This document shows positions 1 through 6,427 of a DNA stretch of 10,885 nt, piece after piece. The translations under genes were made by a program, and so were the position numbers. Origin of the DNA: a bacterium (GTDB taxonomy: Bacteria; Desulfobacterota; S145-22); assembly GCA_027073795.1 (NCBI GenBank), contig JALTEW010000088.1, forward strand, positions 1 to 10,885, given 5' to 3'. Each line of letters starts with the position of its first letter. Within the stretch, counting starts at the first letter, position 1. A model generated the notes under the pieces. The model was not told where the DNA came from. It did no database searches and saw only the letters and a program-made list of their open reading frames with translations.

Positions 1-60
1 TTCGAACCCCCGGCCTACGGATCCGTAGTCCGTCGCTCTATCCATCTGAGCCATGGGCGC
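1..60 (-). tRNA. tRNA-Arg (anticodon ACG), 3' part outside window
   Basis: Read on the - strand, the tRNA starts at position 60 with acceptor strand GCGCCCA. A D arm with GCTC/GAGC stem follows, then an anticodon stem ACGGA/TCCGT enclosing the 7-base loop CTACGGA. With T at position 33, the anticodon is ACG, which reads CGU and, after inosine modification, CGC and CGA arginine codons. A 5-base variable loop and the T-arm start GGGGGTTCGAA come next, and the window edge cuts the gene inside the T loop. About 16 to 17 bases are missing. The anticodon stem pairs perfectly, so identity is firm; whether CCA is encoded cannot be seen. Confidence 0.93.
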
Positions 61-72
61 CTACGTACCGAA

Positions 73-101
73 CTTTTATCACATTCCTTTCCTGACTTCA
101 A
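73..101 (-). promoter_or_regulatory. candidate sigma-70 promoter for the tRNA-Arg gene
   Basis: On the - strand a -35 box TTGAAG (96-101) and a -10 box TAAAAG (73-78) are separated by exactly 17 bases. Each matches four of six consensus bases. The -10 box ends 12 bases before the first tRNA base, so transcription would start a few bases ahead of the mature 5' end, as is usual for a stable RNA gene. This rests on sequence match alone. Confidence 0.45.
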
Positions 102-228
102 GAAAACTTTGTTTTTGGAGTTCCCCCATTTTTTACAGTTTCACTTCGGAATTGACTTAACTGCCTGATTATAAAAGACTCCCTTAATTTTTTAAGAGAA
201 TTTTGGGGGATGCCCTATTGAGAATATC

Positions 229-257
229 TTGACATTTGGCCTCACTTAAAATAGATG
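229..257 (+). promoter_or_regulatory. candidate promoter for the acyl-CoA ligase gene
   Basis: A perfect -35 hexamer TTGACA (229-234) is followed after 17 bases by TAGATG (252-257), which is only a weak -10 match. The better -10 match TAAAAT (247-252) is only 12 bases away, too close for normal sigma-70 spacing. Use of 252-257 would give a leader of about 125 bases before the ATG at 392. A poor -10 box beside a perfect -35 box would suit an activated promoter, but this is inference. Confidence 0.35.
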
Positions 258-341
258 TAAATTGTATGTCTGAGGAATTGTGCAAATGTGATAATTTGGA
301 GTGCCTCCAGAAGATCAGAATTAAGCGTGAGTGTTTATTGT

Positions 342-368
342 AATCTTAAATCTTGAATCTTGAATTTG
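342..368 (+). repeat. tandem 7-base repeat AATCTTR in the leader
   Basis: Three adjacent heptamers, AATCTTA (342-348), AATCTTG (349-355) and AATCTTG (356-362), are followed by a degenerate fourth, AATTTGG. The array ends about 10 bases before the ribosome binding site of the acyl-CoA ligase gene. It could be a slippage-prone tract or a reiterated binding site. Confidence 0.7.
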
Positions 369-391
369 GGTGATATCGGGAGGGAACTGTA

Positions 392-2071
392 ATGCAGGAA
401 GAATTTCCAAAAGCTGGTTATGAAACCCAACTTACATTAAAAAGCATATTGCAGCATGCAGCGACGATACACCCTAAAAGTGAGATTGTTTACAGGGATA
501 TTTTTCGGGGAGGTTATGCCAAACTCTATGAGCGGTGCCAGCGCCTTTCAAATGCCCTCAAAGGATTGGGGGTTAAAGAAGGGACAAAGGTTCTTACCTT
601 TGAATGGAATACTCATCGCTTTCTTGAGATATATTTTGCCGTTCCCTGTATGGGGGCTATTATGCACATGGGAAACCCCCTGCTTACTCCTGAGCAGATA
701 GCCTATATAATCAACAAGGCTGAGGACGAGATTCTCATCTTTAATAAGGATTTTACAGAACTGATCGAATCTATCCGGGGCAGACTGAAAACGGTTCGAC
801 ATTTTATAATTTTGTCGGATGATGGAAATATACCTCAAACAACATTGAACCCCATTTCAGAGTACGAACAGTTATTAGATTCTGCGTCGCCTCGATTTGA
901 TTACCCGGACTTAGAGGAAAATACCATCGCTTCCATGAGCAATACGACGGGTACTACGGGTGATCCTAAAATCTGCTTTTTTACGCACCGGCAGAATGTG
1001 CTGCATACGCTTGTCTGGACCATTATGCTGCTCGGTTTTTCCGGGGACAAGGGGTTTGACCCGCGTCGTGATCTTATGATCCCTTTGGTCCCCATGTTCC
1101 ACGCGCATGGCTGGAGCCTTCCCTACATGGCAACGCTTCTCGGTTGCAGGCAGGCGTTGCCAGGCAGATTCGAGCCTAAAACCTTTCTTGATTTAATCAA
1201 AGCAGAAAAAGACCCTGAGCAGGGTGGCTATATGCAGTGTGTTCCAACCATGCTTAACATGATTGTGACACATCCTGAAATAGAAAAATATAAGAAATAC
1301 TTACGAGGTATTATCTATGAAGCAGGTGGAGTAAGACTTCCCAAGGGGCTTGCACTAAAGGCTAGAGATTTAGGGTTAGATATCTGCGCCGGGTGGGGGA
1401 TGACAGAGGTCTACACAAAGGTAGGTCTCCAATTTTTGAAACCTCATATGTTCGATTTGGGAGAAGATGAGAAAATAGAATTTCTCACCAGATCGGGCAT
1501 GGCGGTCCCTTTTGTCACTCAGAGAGTCGTGGATGAAAATGGAAAAGATGTAAAGAAAGATGGAAAAACAATGGGTGAAATTGTTTTAAGGGCCCCATGG
1601 CTTACCATGGGTTATTACAAGGAACCTGAAAAATCCCGGAAACTCTGGAGAGATGGCTGGTTGCATACAGGGGATCTTGCTTCAATAGATAATGAAGAAA
1701 GTATTTTGATCGTTGATCGGAATAAGGATGTGATCAAAAGTGGTGGAGAGTGGATTTCCAGCCTTACGTTGGAAAGCCTGATAAGTTTAGATGATAAGGT
1801 AGATGAAGTTGCCGTGATTGGGGCAAAATCAGCAAAATGGGGAGAGCGTCCCGTTGCGATAGTAGTTCCCAAGGTTGAATATAAGAGGAAAATATCTGAG
1901 AGGGAACTGAAGGAACATCTGTCTCAGTTTGTTAATGAAGGGAAAATACTAAAATGGTGGATACCGGAAAAATTCCTATTTGTAGAAGAGATACCTAAAA
2001 CAAGTGTAGGTAAATACAGCAAAAGGCTTCTAAGAGAAAAATACAAAAATGTCTTAGAGAATATGGAATAA
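392..2071 (+). CDS. AMP-forming acyl-CoA synthetase (fatty/organic acid-CoA ligase)
   Basis: This 559-residue enzyme of the adenylate-forming family should activate a carboxylic acid with ATP to an acyl-adenylate and then a CoA thioester in the cytoplasm. Motifs appear in the right order: the phosphate-binding loop NTTGTTGDPK at 184-193, the GWGMTE motif at 334-339, HTGD at 425-428, the hinge region with D442, R443 and K445, KSGGEWIS at 449-456, and the C-terminal PKTSVGK with the expected adenylation lysine K541. Length and the KSGGEWIS motif fit medium- or long-chain acyl-CoA ligases of the AlkK type. The phosphate loop departs from the usual PKGV, reading PKIC. The start is ATG 392 behind GGGAGGG at 378-384. 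It is the first of four acyl-CoA genes but is separated from the next by 276 bases. The acid used cannot be told from sequence. Confidence 0.93.
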   Translation: MQEEFPKAGYETQLTLKSILQHAATIHPKSEIVYRDIFRGGYAKLYERCQRLSNALKGLGVKEGTKVLTFEWNTHRFLEIYFAVPCMGAIMHMGNPLLTPEQIAYIINKAEDEILIFNKDFTELIESIRGRLKTVRHFIILSDDGNIPQTTLNPISEYEQLLDSASPRFDYPDLEENTIASMSNTTGTTGDPKICFFTHRQNVLHTLVWTIMLLGFSGDKGFDPRRDLMIPLVPMFHAHGWSLPYMATLLGCRQALPGRFEPKTFLDLIKAEKDPEQGGYMQCVPTMLNMIVTHPEIEKYKKYLRGIIYEAGGVRLPKGLALKARDLGLDICAGWGMTEVYTKVGLQFLKPHMFDLGEDEKIEFLTRSGMAVPFVTQRVVDENGKDVKKDGKTMGEIVLRAPWLTMGYYKEPEKSRKLWRDGWLHTGDLASIDNEESILIVDRNKDVIKSGGEWISSLTLESLISLDDKVDEVAVIGAKSAKWGERPVAIVVPKVEYKRKISERELKEHLSQFVNEGKILKWWIPEKFLFVEEIPKTSVGKYSKRLLREKYKNVLENME

Positions 2072-2104
2072 ATAGCTTTTTATGTTCAAAACCCTTGACC
2101 TTTG

Positions 2105-2132
2105 CAGCCTTTTTTTAAATAACAAAAGGCTG
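2105..2132. other. 9-base-pair inverted repeat after the ligase gene
   Basis: CAGCCTTTT (2105-2113) and AAAAGGCTG (2124-2132) are perfect inverted repeats around a 10-base AT loop, 33 bases after the ligase stop codon. The position suits a transcript end, but no run of T follows on either strand outside the stem, so it is not a canonical intrinsic terminator. It may stabilise the mRNA 3' end or bind a protein. Confidence 0.5.
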
Positions 2133-2347
2133 ATACATTCGCAGGAAAGCAAAATTAGACAGAAATCGAAAGCGTATCATTCAACATGCTGGCAGTGAGC
2201 AGAAAAATACAGGACGGAAGGTTGAAGTGAATTCTTTGCGTTCGTTGCAGCTTGGCGCGAAAATTGTTCTCTGTCTTCCTTCAGCCTCACGTCTCCTGCT
2301 CCTCATTTTTAAACACTTACGAAACTATCAAATGTCATGAGAGAGGG

Positions 2348-3895
2348 ATGATAGACGTGGACAGGATTGACGCATTGCGACAGAAGAAAAAGAGAATCAT
2401 GGATAGGCCTGACACAGATCAGAAAAGAAAAATTTTTTATGATAAAGGGATGTTACCTCCGCGCGAAAGGATTGAAAAGCTTCTTGACCCCGGGAGTTTC
2501 GTTGAGCTTGATATGCTTGCAACGCACCATTACCGTGATTTCGGAATGGATAAAAAAGAGATTCCAGCAGAGGGTGTTATCACGGGTTATGGAACGGTTT
2601 ACGGGAGGAAGATATGCGTTTACGCTCAGGACTTCTCTGCCCTTGGAGGAACTTATGGCGAGATGCACGGGAAAAAGATCTGCGCGCTTATGGATACTGC
2701 CGCGGAGGTTGGGGCGCCTGTCGTTGGCATCTGTCATTCCGGGGGGCTTAGGCTCCATGAGACGTTGGGACCCATGGAGATGTTTGGGCAACTATTCAAA
2801 AGAAACAGCGTCTATTCCGGAGTGATCCCACAGATATCCATTATCCTGGGAGTTGTAGCAGGGGGACAGGCATATTCGCCTGGCCTTACAGATTTTGTGC
2901 TTATGACGAAAGATAGTTGTACCTATATAGCAGGCCCTGCTTTTGTCAAGGCACAAACGGGTCAGGAAATTGATGATATGGAGTTGGGTGGGGCTGCTAT
3001 GCACGCAAGCGTCAGTGGTCTGGTTGATATTCTGAGAGACCAAGAGGAAGAAATCTTTCAGGAAACAAGGAAACTTTTGAGTTTCTTACCGTTGAATTGG
3101 CGTGAGTCTCCCCCGTATGTCCCCAATGACGATGACCCTGAAAGGTGTGTAGATGCCCTGAATAATATCGTCCCGGAGGAATCATATGAACCCTTTGATA
3201 TGCATAAGGTGATTTGTCCCGTGTTTGACAATGAAGATTTTTTTGAGCTCAAGGCAGATTATGCCATGAATGTAATCATTGGGTTTGCCAGACTGTCGGG
3301 GCAATCGGTAGGTGTGGTAGCAAGTCAGCCCGATTACTTAGGGGGCGTTATTGATATCAAGGGTGCGGAAAAGGCTGCAAGGTTTGTACGTTTCTGTGAT
3401 GCCTTTAACATACCAATCGTAACGTTTCAGGATACCCCTGCCTTTATGATTGGGAAAGAAATGGAAGAAAATGGGATGATCTACAAGGGTGCCAAGCTTC
3501 TTCACGCGTATGCTGAAGCCACGGTGCCAAAGGTTACAATCATTGTGCGTAAGGCCTATGCGGGGGCCTATATCGCATTGGGAAGCCAGTATATCGGCGC
3601 TGATCTGGTTTATGCCTGGCCCAATGCCGAGATCTCAAGTGTTTCAGCAAAGACCGCGGCAAGTATTCTATTCAGGAAAGAAATCGCTAATGCAAAGGGT
3701 GAGAAGGAGATTGAGGCCTTGTTTCAGGATTATTATGACAACTATGTAAACGCTTTCAGGGCGGCATCCCTCAGACATATTAACGACATTATCGAGCCGA
3801 GAGAGACAAGGGCAGTTTTAATCAGGTCCCTTAATCTGCTCCAAGGTAAAAAAGAGATCAGGCCCGAAAGGAAACATGGGAATATCCCTTTATAG
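2348..3895 (+). CDS. acyl-CoA carboxylase carboxyltransferase (beta) subunit, PCC-beta type
   Basis: This 515-residue crotonase-fold protein matches propionyl-CoA carboxylase beta chains in length, domain order and C-terminal ending GNIPL. It would move a carboxyl group between carboxybiotin and an acyl-CoA, or the reverse as a decarboxylase subunit. Seen features include SGG at 131-133, SGVIPQIS at 157-164, the first oxyanion-hole glycines G172-G173 in AGGQAYSPG, LGGA at 213-216, and the second oxyanion pair G406-A407 in RKAYAGAY. The residue after Y408 is Ile409, where propionyl-CoA carboxylases usually have Asp. No biotin carboxylase or biotin carrier gene is in the window, so partners must be elsewhere. 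The frame stays open upstream to a TTG at 2252, but that stretch does not resemble the family. ATG 2348 follows a close purine tract, and GTG 2357 is an alternative start. Methylmalonyl-CoA decarboxylase alpha is a close alternative. Confidence 0.9.
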   Translation: MIDVDRIDALRQKKKRIMDRPDTDQKRKIFYDKGMLPPRERIEKLLDPGSFVELDMLATHHYRDFGMDKKEIPAEGVITGYGTVYGRKICVYAQDFSALGGTYGEMHGKKICALMDTAAEVGAPVVGICHSGGLRLHETLGPMEMFGQLFKRNSVYSGVIPQISIILGVVAGGQAYSPGLTDFVLMTKDSCTYIAGPAFVKAQTGQEIDDMELGGAAMHASVSGLVDILRDQEEEIFQETRKLLSFLPLNWRESPPYVPNDDDPERCVDALNNIVPEESYEPFDMHKVICPVFDNEDFFELKADYAMNVIIGFARLSGQSVGVVASQPDYLGGVIDIKGAEKAARFVRFCDAFNIPIVTFQDTPAFMIGKEMEENGMIYKGAKLLHAYAEATVPKVTIIVRKAYAGAYIALGSQYIGADLVYAWPNAEISSVSAKTAASILFRKEIANAKGEKEIEALFQDYYDNYVNAFRAASLRHINDIIEPRETRAVLIRSLNLLQGKKEIRPERKHGNIPL

Positions 3896-3906
3896 GTTGT
3901 GTCAAG

Positions 3907-3917
3907 GATATAATATC
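3907..3917 (+). promoter_or_regulatory. palindrome GATATAATATC containing a perfect -10 hexamer
   Basis: GATAT and ATATC flank a central A, and the sequence contains TATAAT at 3909-3914. It sits in the 77-base gap before the acyl-CoA dehydrogenase gene. No recognisable -35 box lies 16 to 18 bases upstream, so it could be an activated promoter, an operator, or chance in AT-rich DNA. Confidence 0.25.
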
Positions 3918-3978
3918 AATGTGTTAAATTTTGCGCAGGCTTACAGTTGAATGAAAACTCAGGAAAGGAGCGGTGAAT

Positions 3979-5139
3979 ATGGGTTTTGAAATTGGGGATG
4001 ATGTCAAGGCCATGCAGGATATGGCGAGGAAATTTATTCAGAAAGAAGTCCTCCCAAGGATTTCCGATGATGAAAAGAACCATAGGTTCCAGAGAGATAT
4101 CATCGAAAAAATGGGCAAATTAGGCTTTTTCGGCTGCCCTATCCCTGAAGCGTATGGGGGATCCGGTCTTGGCTTTTTAGCCCATGCGGTTGTAACGGAG
4201 GAAATTTCAAAGGTGAGTGGTTCCATTCGTGCCGCCTTCAATATGCAGACAATGGGAACAGCCAGGGAGATTTTCCAGTTCGGGGATGAGGCACAAAAAA
4301 AGAAATATATTCAAAAGCTCGTAACGGCAGAATCCCTGGGTTGTATTGGGATTACGGAGGCCAACGCCGGGTCTGATGTGGCTTCTTTAAGAACCAAGGC
4401 CGTAAAAAAGGGGAGTAAGTATATCCTGTCAGGATCAAAAACCTGGATCACTTATGCTCAAGTAGCAGACATAGGTGTCATTTACGCTTATACGGATCCC
4501 TCCCAGCGATACAAGGGGATGTCCGCATTTGTTGTTGACATGCACGCGAAAGGGGTTAGTGTCCATCCTACAGCAGAAAAAATGGGATGGTTGGCTTGCC
4601 CTACGGGGGAGATTTTCTTTGACGACGTGGAGGTCCCAGAGGAAAACCTCCTTGGGGAAGCGGGAAGAGGATTTGAGTACGTCATGCATAGCCTTGACAA
4701 TACCCGCTTGACTGCTGCAGCTGGCGCTGTGGGGGCAAGTCAGGGGCTGATTGACGAGGCGATAAAATACGCCAGAGATAGAGAACAATTTGGCAGACCC
4801 ATAGGGAAGTTCCAGATGATCCAGGAAGAGCTTGCGAGGATGGTCGTGGAAACGGAGGCTGCCCGGCTCATGACATACCGGTGTGCGATGCAGAAAGATG
4901 AAGGGAATATCAACAATACACTGGAAACGAGTATGGCCAAGTATTATTCATGTGACGTAGCATCCAGGGTCGCAGACGGGGCGCTTAGGATCCTTGGAGC
5001 CTATGGTTATTCCAGTGAATACCCAGTAGAAAGGCTTCTGCGTGATGCAAAGCTCTACCAGATACTTGAGGGGTCGGCAAATATCCATAAGATTATCATT
5101 GCCGGTGATGCCCTGGGCTATCGTAAGGCAAATAAATGA
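3979..5139 (+). CDS. acyl-CoA dehydrogenase
   Basis: This flavoprotein of about 386 residues should oxidise an acyl-CoA to the 2,3-enoyl-CoA and pass electrons to electron-transfer flavoprotein. It shows the family layout: an N-terminal helical domain, the FAD/substrate segment GITEANAGSD at 124-133 and WIT at 156-158, a middle beta domain, and a C-terminal helical domain with REQFGRPIGKFQMIQ at 268-282. The likely catalytic base is E364 in ILEGSANIH. Leu precedes this Glu, where Tyr is common. Arg84 in SIRAAFNMQ lines up with the substrate-carboxylate Arg of glutaryl-CoA dehydrogenase, so an acyl-CoA with a second carboxyl group is possible. GTG 3973 is in frame, but ATG 3979 has the better 8-base spacing to AAAGGAG. 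The stop codon overlaps the next start, so the two are probably translated together. Confidence 0.93.
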   Translation: MGFEIGDDVKAMQDMARKFIQKEVLPRISDDEKNHRFQRDIIEKMGKLGFFGCPIPEAYGGSGLGFLAHAVVTEEISKVSGSIRAAFNMQTMGTAREIFQFGDEAQKKKYIQKLVTAESLGCIGITEANAGSDVASLRTKAVKKGSKYILSGSKTWITYAQVADIGVIYAYTDPSQRYKGMSAFVVDMHAKGVSVHPTAEKMGWLACPTGEIFFDDVEVPEENLLGEAGRGFEYVMHSLDNTRLTAAAGAVGASQGLIDEAIKYARDREQFGRPIGKFQMIQEELARMVVETEAARLMTYRCAMQKDEGNINNTLETSMAKYYSCDVASRVADGALRILGAYGYSSEYPVERLLRDAKLYQILEGSANIHKIIIAGDALGYRKANK

Positions 5140-6350
5140 CCCGCGAACAGGGAGAACTTCCTCTTCAGGATATCAGAGTTCTTGACCTCACGAGACTTAT
5201 TCCGGGAGCCTTCTGCACATCTATCCTTGGAGATTATGGCGCTGATGTTATAAAAGTAGAAAAAACCGATGAGGGAGATTATGAACGTCAAATCCCACCC
5301 TTTATCGATTCCATGGCGTCACGGTTTCTCATTTTAAATAGAAACAAAAAAAGTATCGTATTAGACCTGAAAAAGGTGGAAGGCAGAGAAATATTTTTGA
5401 AAATGGTGGCCGAGGCAGACGTCCTGGTGGAAGGATTCCGCCCTGGAACTATGAAAAAACTGGGGCTGGATTATGAATCACTCAAAGAAATAAACCGAAA
5501 ACTTATCTACTGCTCCATATCAAGTTTTGGGCAAAGTGGACCTTACCGAGATATCATAGCACATGACATTAATATTCTTGGGATGGCAGGTTTCTTTGAT
5601 GTTACGGGAATGAAAGGCGGACCCCCGGTTATTCCGGGCATTCAGATTGCTGACTCTATTGCGGGAATGAATGCGGCCTTAGGAATACTTATGGCTCTGT
5701 TCAGCAGGAAGAAAACAAACAAGGGTCAATACGTGGACACATCCATGTTTGACGGCATGTTGTCATGGATGTTCGATGCTGTAAAACATCTATTTGCTGG
5801 AGAAGAGGTTCCACAGAGAGGGGAAGGCAGGCTTTGGGGAGGCCTGCCAAATTATAATCTTTATAAAACTAAGGATGAAAGGTATATGGCTGTTGGTCCC
5901 CTGGAGATGAAGTTTAAAAACGAGTTGTTGAAAAAACTTGGCAGGGAGGATCTTGTTGAGGAGAGAGAAGGTGTGACTTCCACGGAATTCAGGGAATCTG
6001 ACAGGGAATTGCATGCTTTTCTCCGTAAAACGTTTTTAACCAAGACCCGAGATGAATGGATGGCAGAGCTTGGCAAGCTGAACATCTGCGTAACTCCTGT
6101 AAGCACCTTGGGAGAGGCCTTGTCCCACCCCCAGACGCTTTCCCGGAAGATGGTGCTTGAAGTGGAACATCCTTTAGTTGGGAAGATTAAGCAAATGGGT
6201 TCACCACTGAAGTTTTCCGACATACGGCCGGATATTAACCGATATCCGGCCCCAAGACTGGGGGAGCATACAAGAGAAATATTACGTGAATTGGGATTTG
6301 CGGAAAGTAGAATTAGTGAGCTGGCTGAAGAAAAAATTATTCAAGAATAA
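5136..6350 (+). CDS. class III CoA-transferase-fold protein, probable alpha-methylacyl-CoA racemase
   Basis: This 404-residue protein has the CaiB/BaiF fold, with the N-terminal pattern LDLTRLIPGAFCTSILGDYGADVIKVE split over residues 16-42 and the FGQSGPY motif at 131-137. The family includes CoA transferases and alpha-methylacyl-CoA racemases. The racemase signature is present: AHDINI gives H143-D144, IADSIAG gives D173, and VGPLE gives E257. The His-to-Asp spacing of 30 residues equals that of H126 and D156 in Mycobacterium MCR, and the Asp-to-Glu spacing (84) is one short of its E241. CoA transferases share the Asp but not the HDIN pair. It would interconvert R and S 2-methylacyl-CoA esters by alpha-proton exchange. 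ATG 5136 overlaps the dehydrogenase stop in an ATGA, showing translational coupling. Racemase is the preferred call; transferase activity is not excluded. Confidence 0.88.
   Translation: MTREQGELPLQDIRVLDLTRLIPGAFCTSILGDYGADVIKVEKTDEGDYERQIPPFIDSMASRFLILNRNKKSIVLDLKKVEGREIFLKMVAEADVLVEGFRPGTMKKLGLDYESLKEINRKLIYCSISSFGQSGPYRDIIAHDINILGMAGFFDVTGMKGGPPVIPGIQIADSIAGMNAALGILMALFSRKKTNKGQYVDTSMFDGMLSWMFDAVKHLFAGEEVPQRGEGRLWGGLPNYNLYKTKDERYMAVGPLEMKFKNELLKKLGREDLVEEREGVTSTEFRESDRELHAFLRKTFLTKTRDEWMAELGKLNICVTPVSTLGEALSHPQTLSRKMVLEVEHPLVGKIKQMGSPLKFSDIRPDINRYPAPRLGEHTREILRELGFAESRISELAEEKIIQE
6226..6251. repeat. 10-base-pair perfect inverted repeat inside the racemase-like gene
   Basis: GGCCGGATAT (6226-6235) and ATATCCGGCC (6242-6251) flank a 6-base loop, about 100 bases before the gene's stop codon. 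Half of it, TATCCGGCC, recurs at 6562-6570 in the following intergenic gap. No T run follows, so it is not an intrinsic terminator. Confidence 0.6.
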
Positions 6351-6427
6351 TGGTAGAGAAAAGAGAGGCTTTGTAGGTAGGTTCTTATAAATTTTTGCCC
6401 TTTATTGTTTACATCGCAAATGGCTTA

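Larger units (their letters stand above)
61..391. other. non-coding divergent intergenic region
   Basis: About 330 bases lie between the leftward tRNA and the rightward acyl-CoA ligase gene. I see no credible coding frame. The region holds the tRNA promoter candidate, a consensus -35 box at 229-234, a short hairpin at 295-311, and a 7-base tandem repeat at 342-368. A distant 7-base inverted repeat, TCCCCCA at 122-128 and TGGGGGA at 204-210, brackets an AT-rich stretch and may be chance. Confidence 0.7.

Noticed and set aside
1..60. tRNA-Arg as an integration site for a genomic island
   Set aside because: tRNA genes are common attachment sites, but no integrase, recombinase or repeat of the tRNA 3' end is visible, and the 3' end lies outside the window.
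122..210. Inverted repeat TCCCCCA/TGGGGGA as a transposon end pair
   Set aside because: Only 7 bases match, the enclosed 75 bases hold no gene, and no target duplication is seen.
2252..2347. N-terminal extension of the carboxyltransferase from a TTG codon at 2252
   Set aside because: The extra 32 residues look like translated non-coding DNA and have no family counterpart. Starting at 2348 gives 515 residues, the normal length for the family.
2348..3895. 3-methylcrotonyl-CoA carboxylase beta subunit
   Set aside because: The motifs around SGG, SGVIPQIS and the GNIPL ending are of the propionyl-CoA carboxylase and methylmalonyl-CoA decarboxylase type, not the methylcrotonyl type.
3973..3978. 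GTG 3973 as the dehydrogenase start
   Set aside because: It sits only two bases after the AAAGGAG ribosome site. ATG 3979 has normal spacing. The two differ by only two residues.
4435..4788. Antisense open frame of 117 codons opposite the acyl-CoA dehydrogenase gene, and similar frames opposite the other genes
   Set aside because: They lie wholly within well-supported genes, have no family resemblance, and their composition is that of reverse translation of the real gene.
5136..6350. Formyl-CoA, carnitine or benzylsuccinate CoA transferase
   Set aside because: The fold is shared, but the HDIN motif, the E257 motif and the spacing fit the racemase branch better. Transferase is kept only as an alternative.
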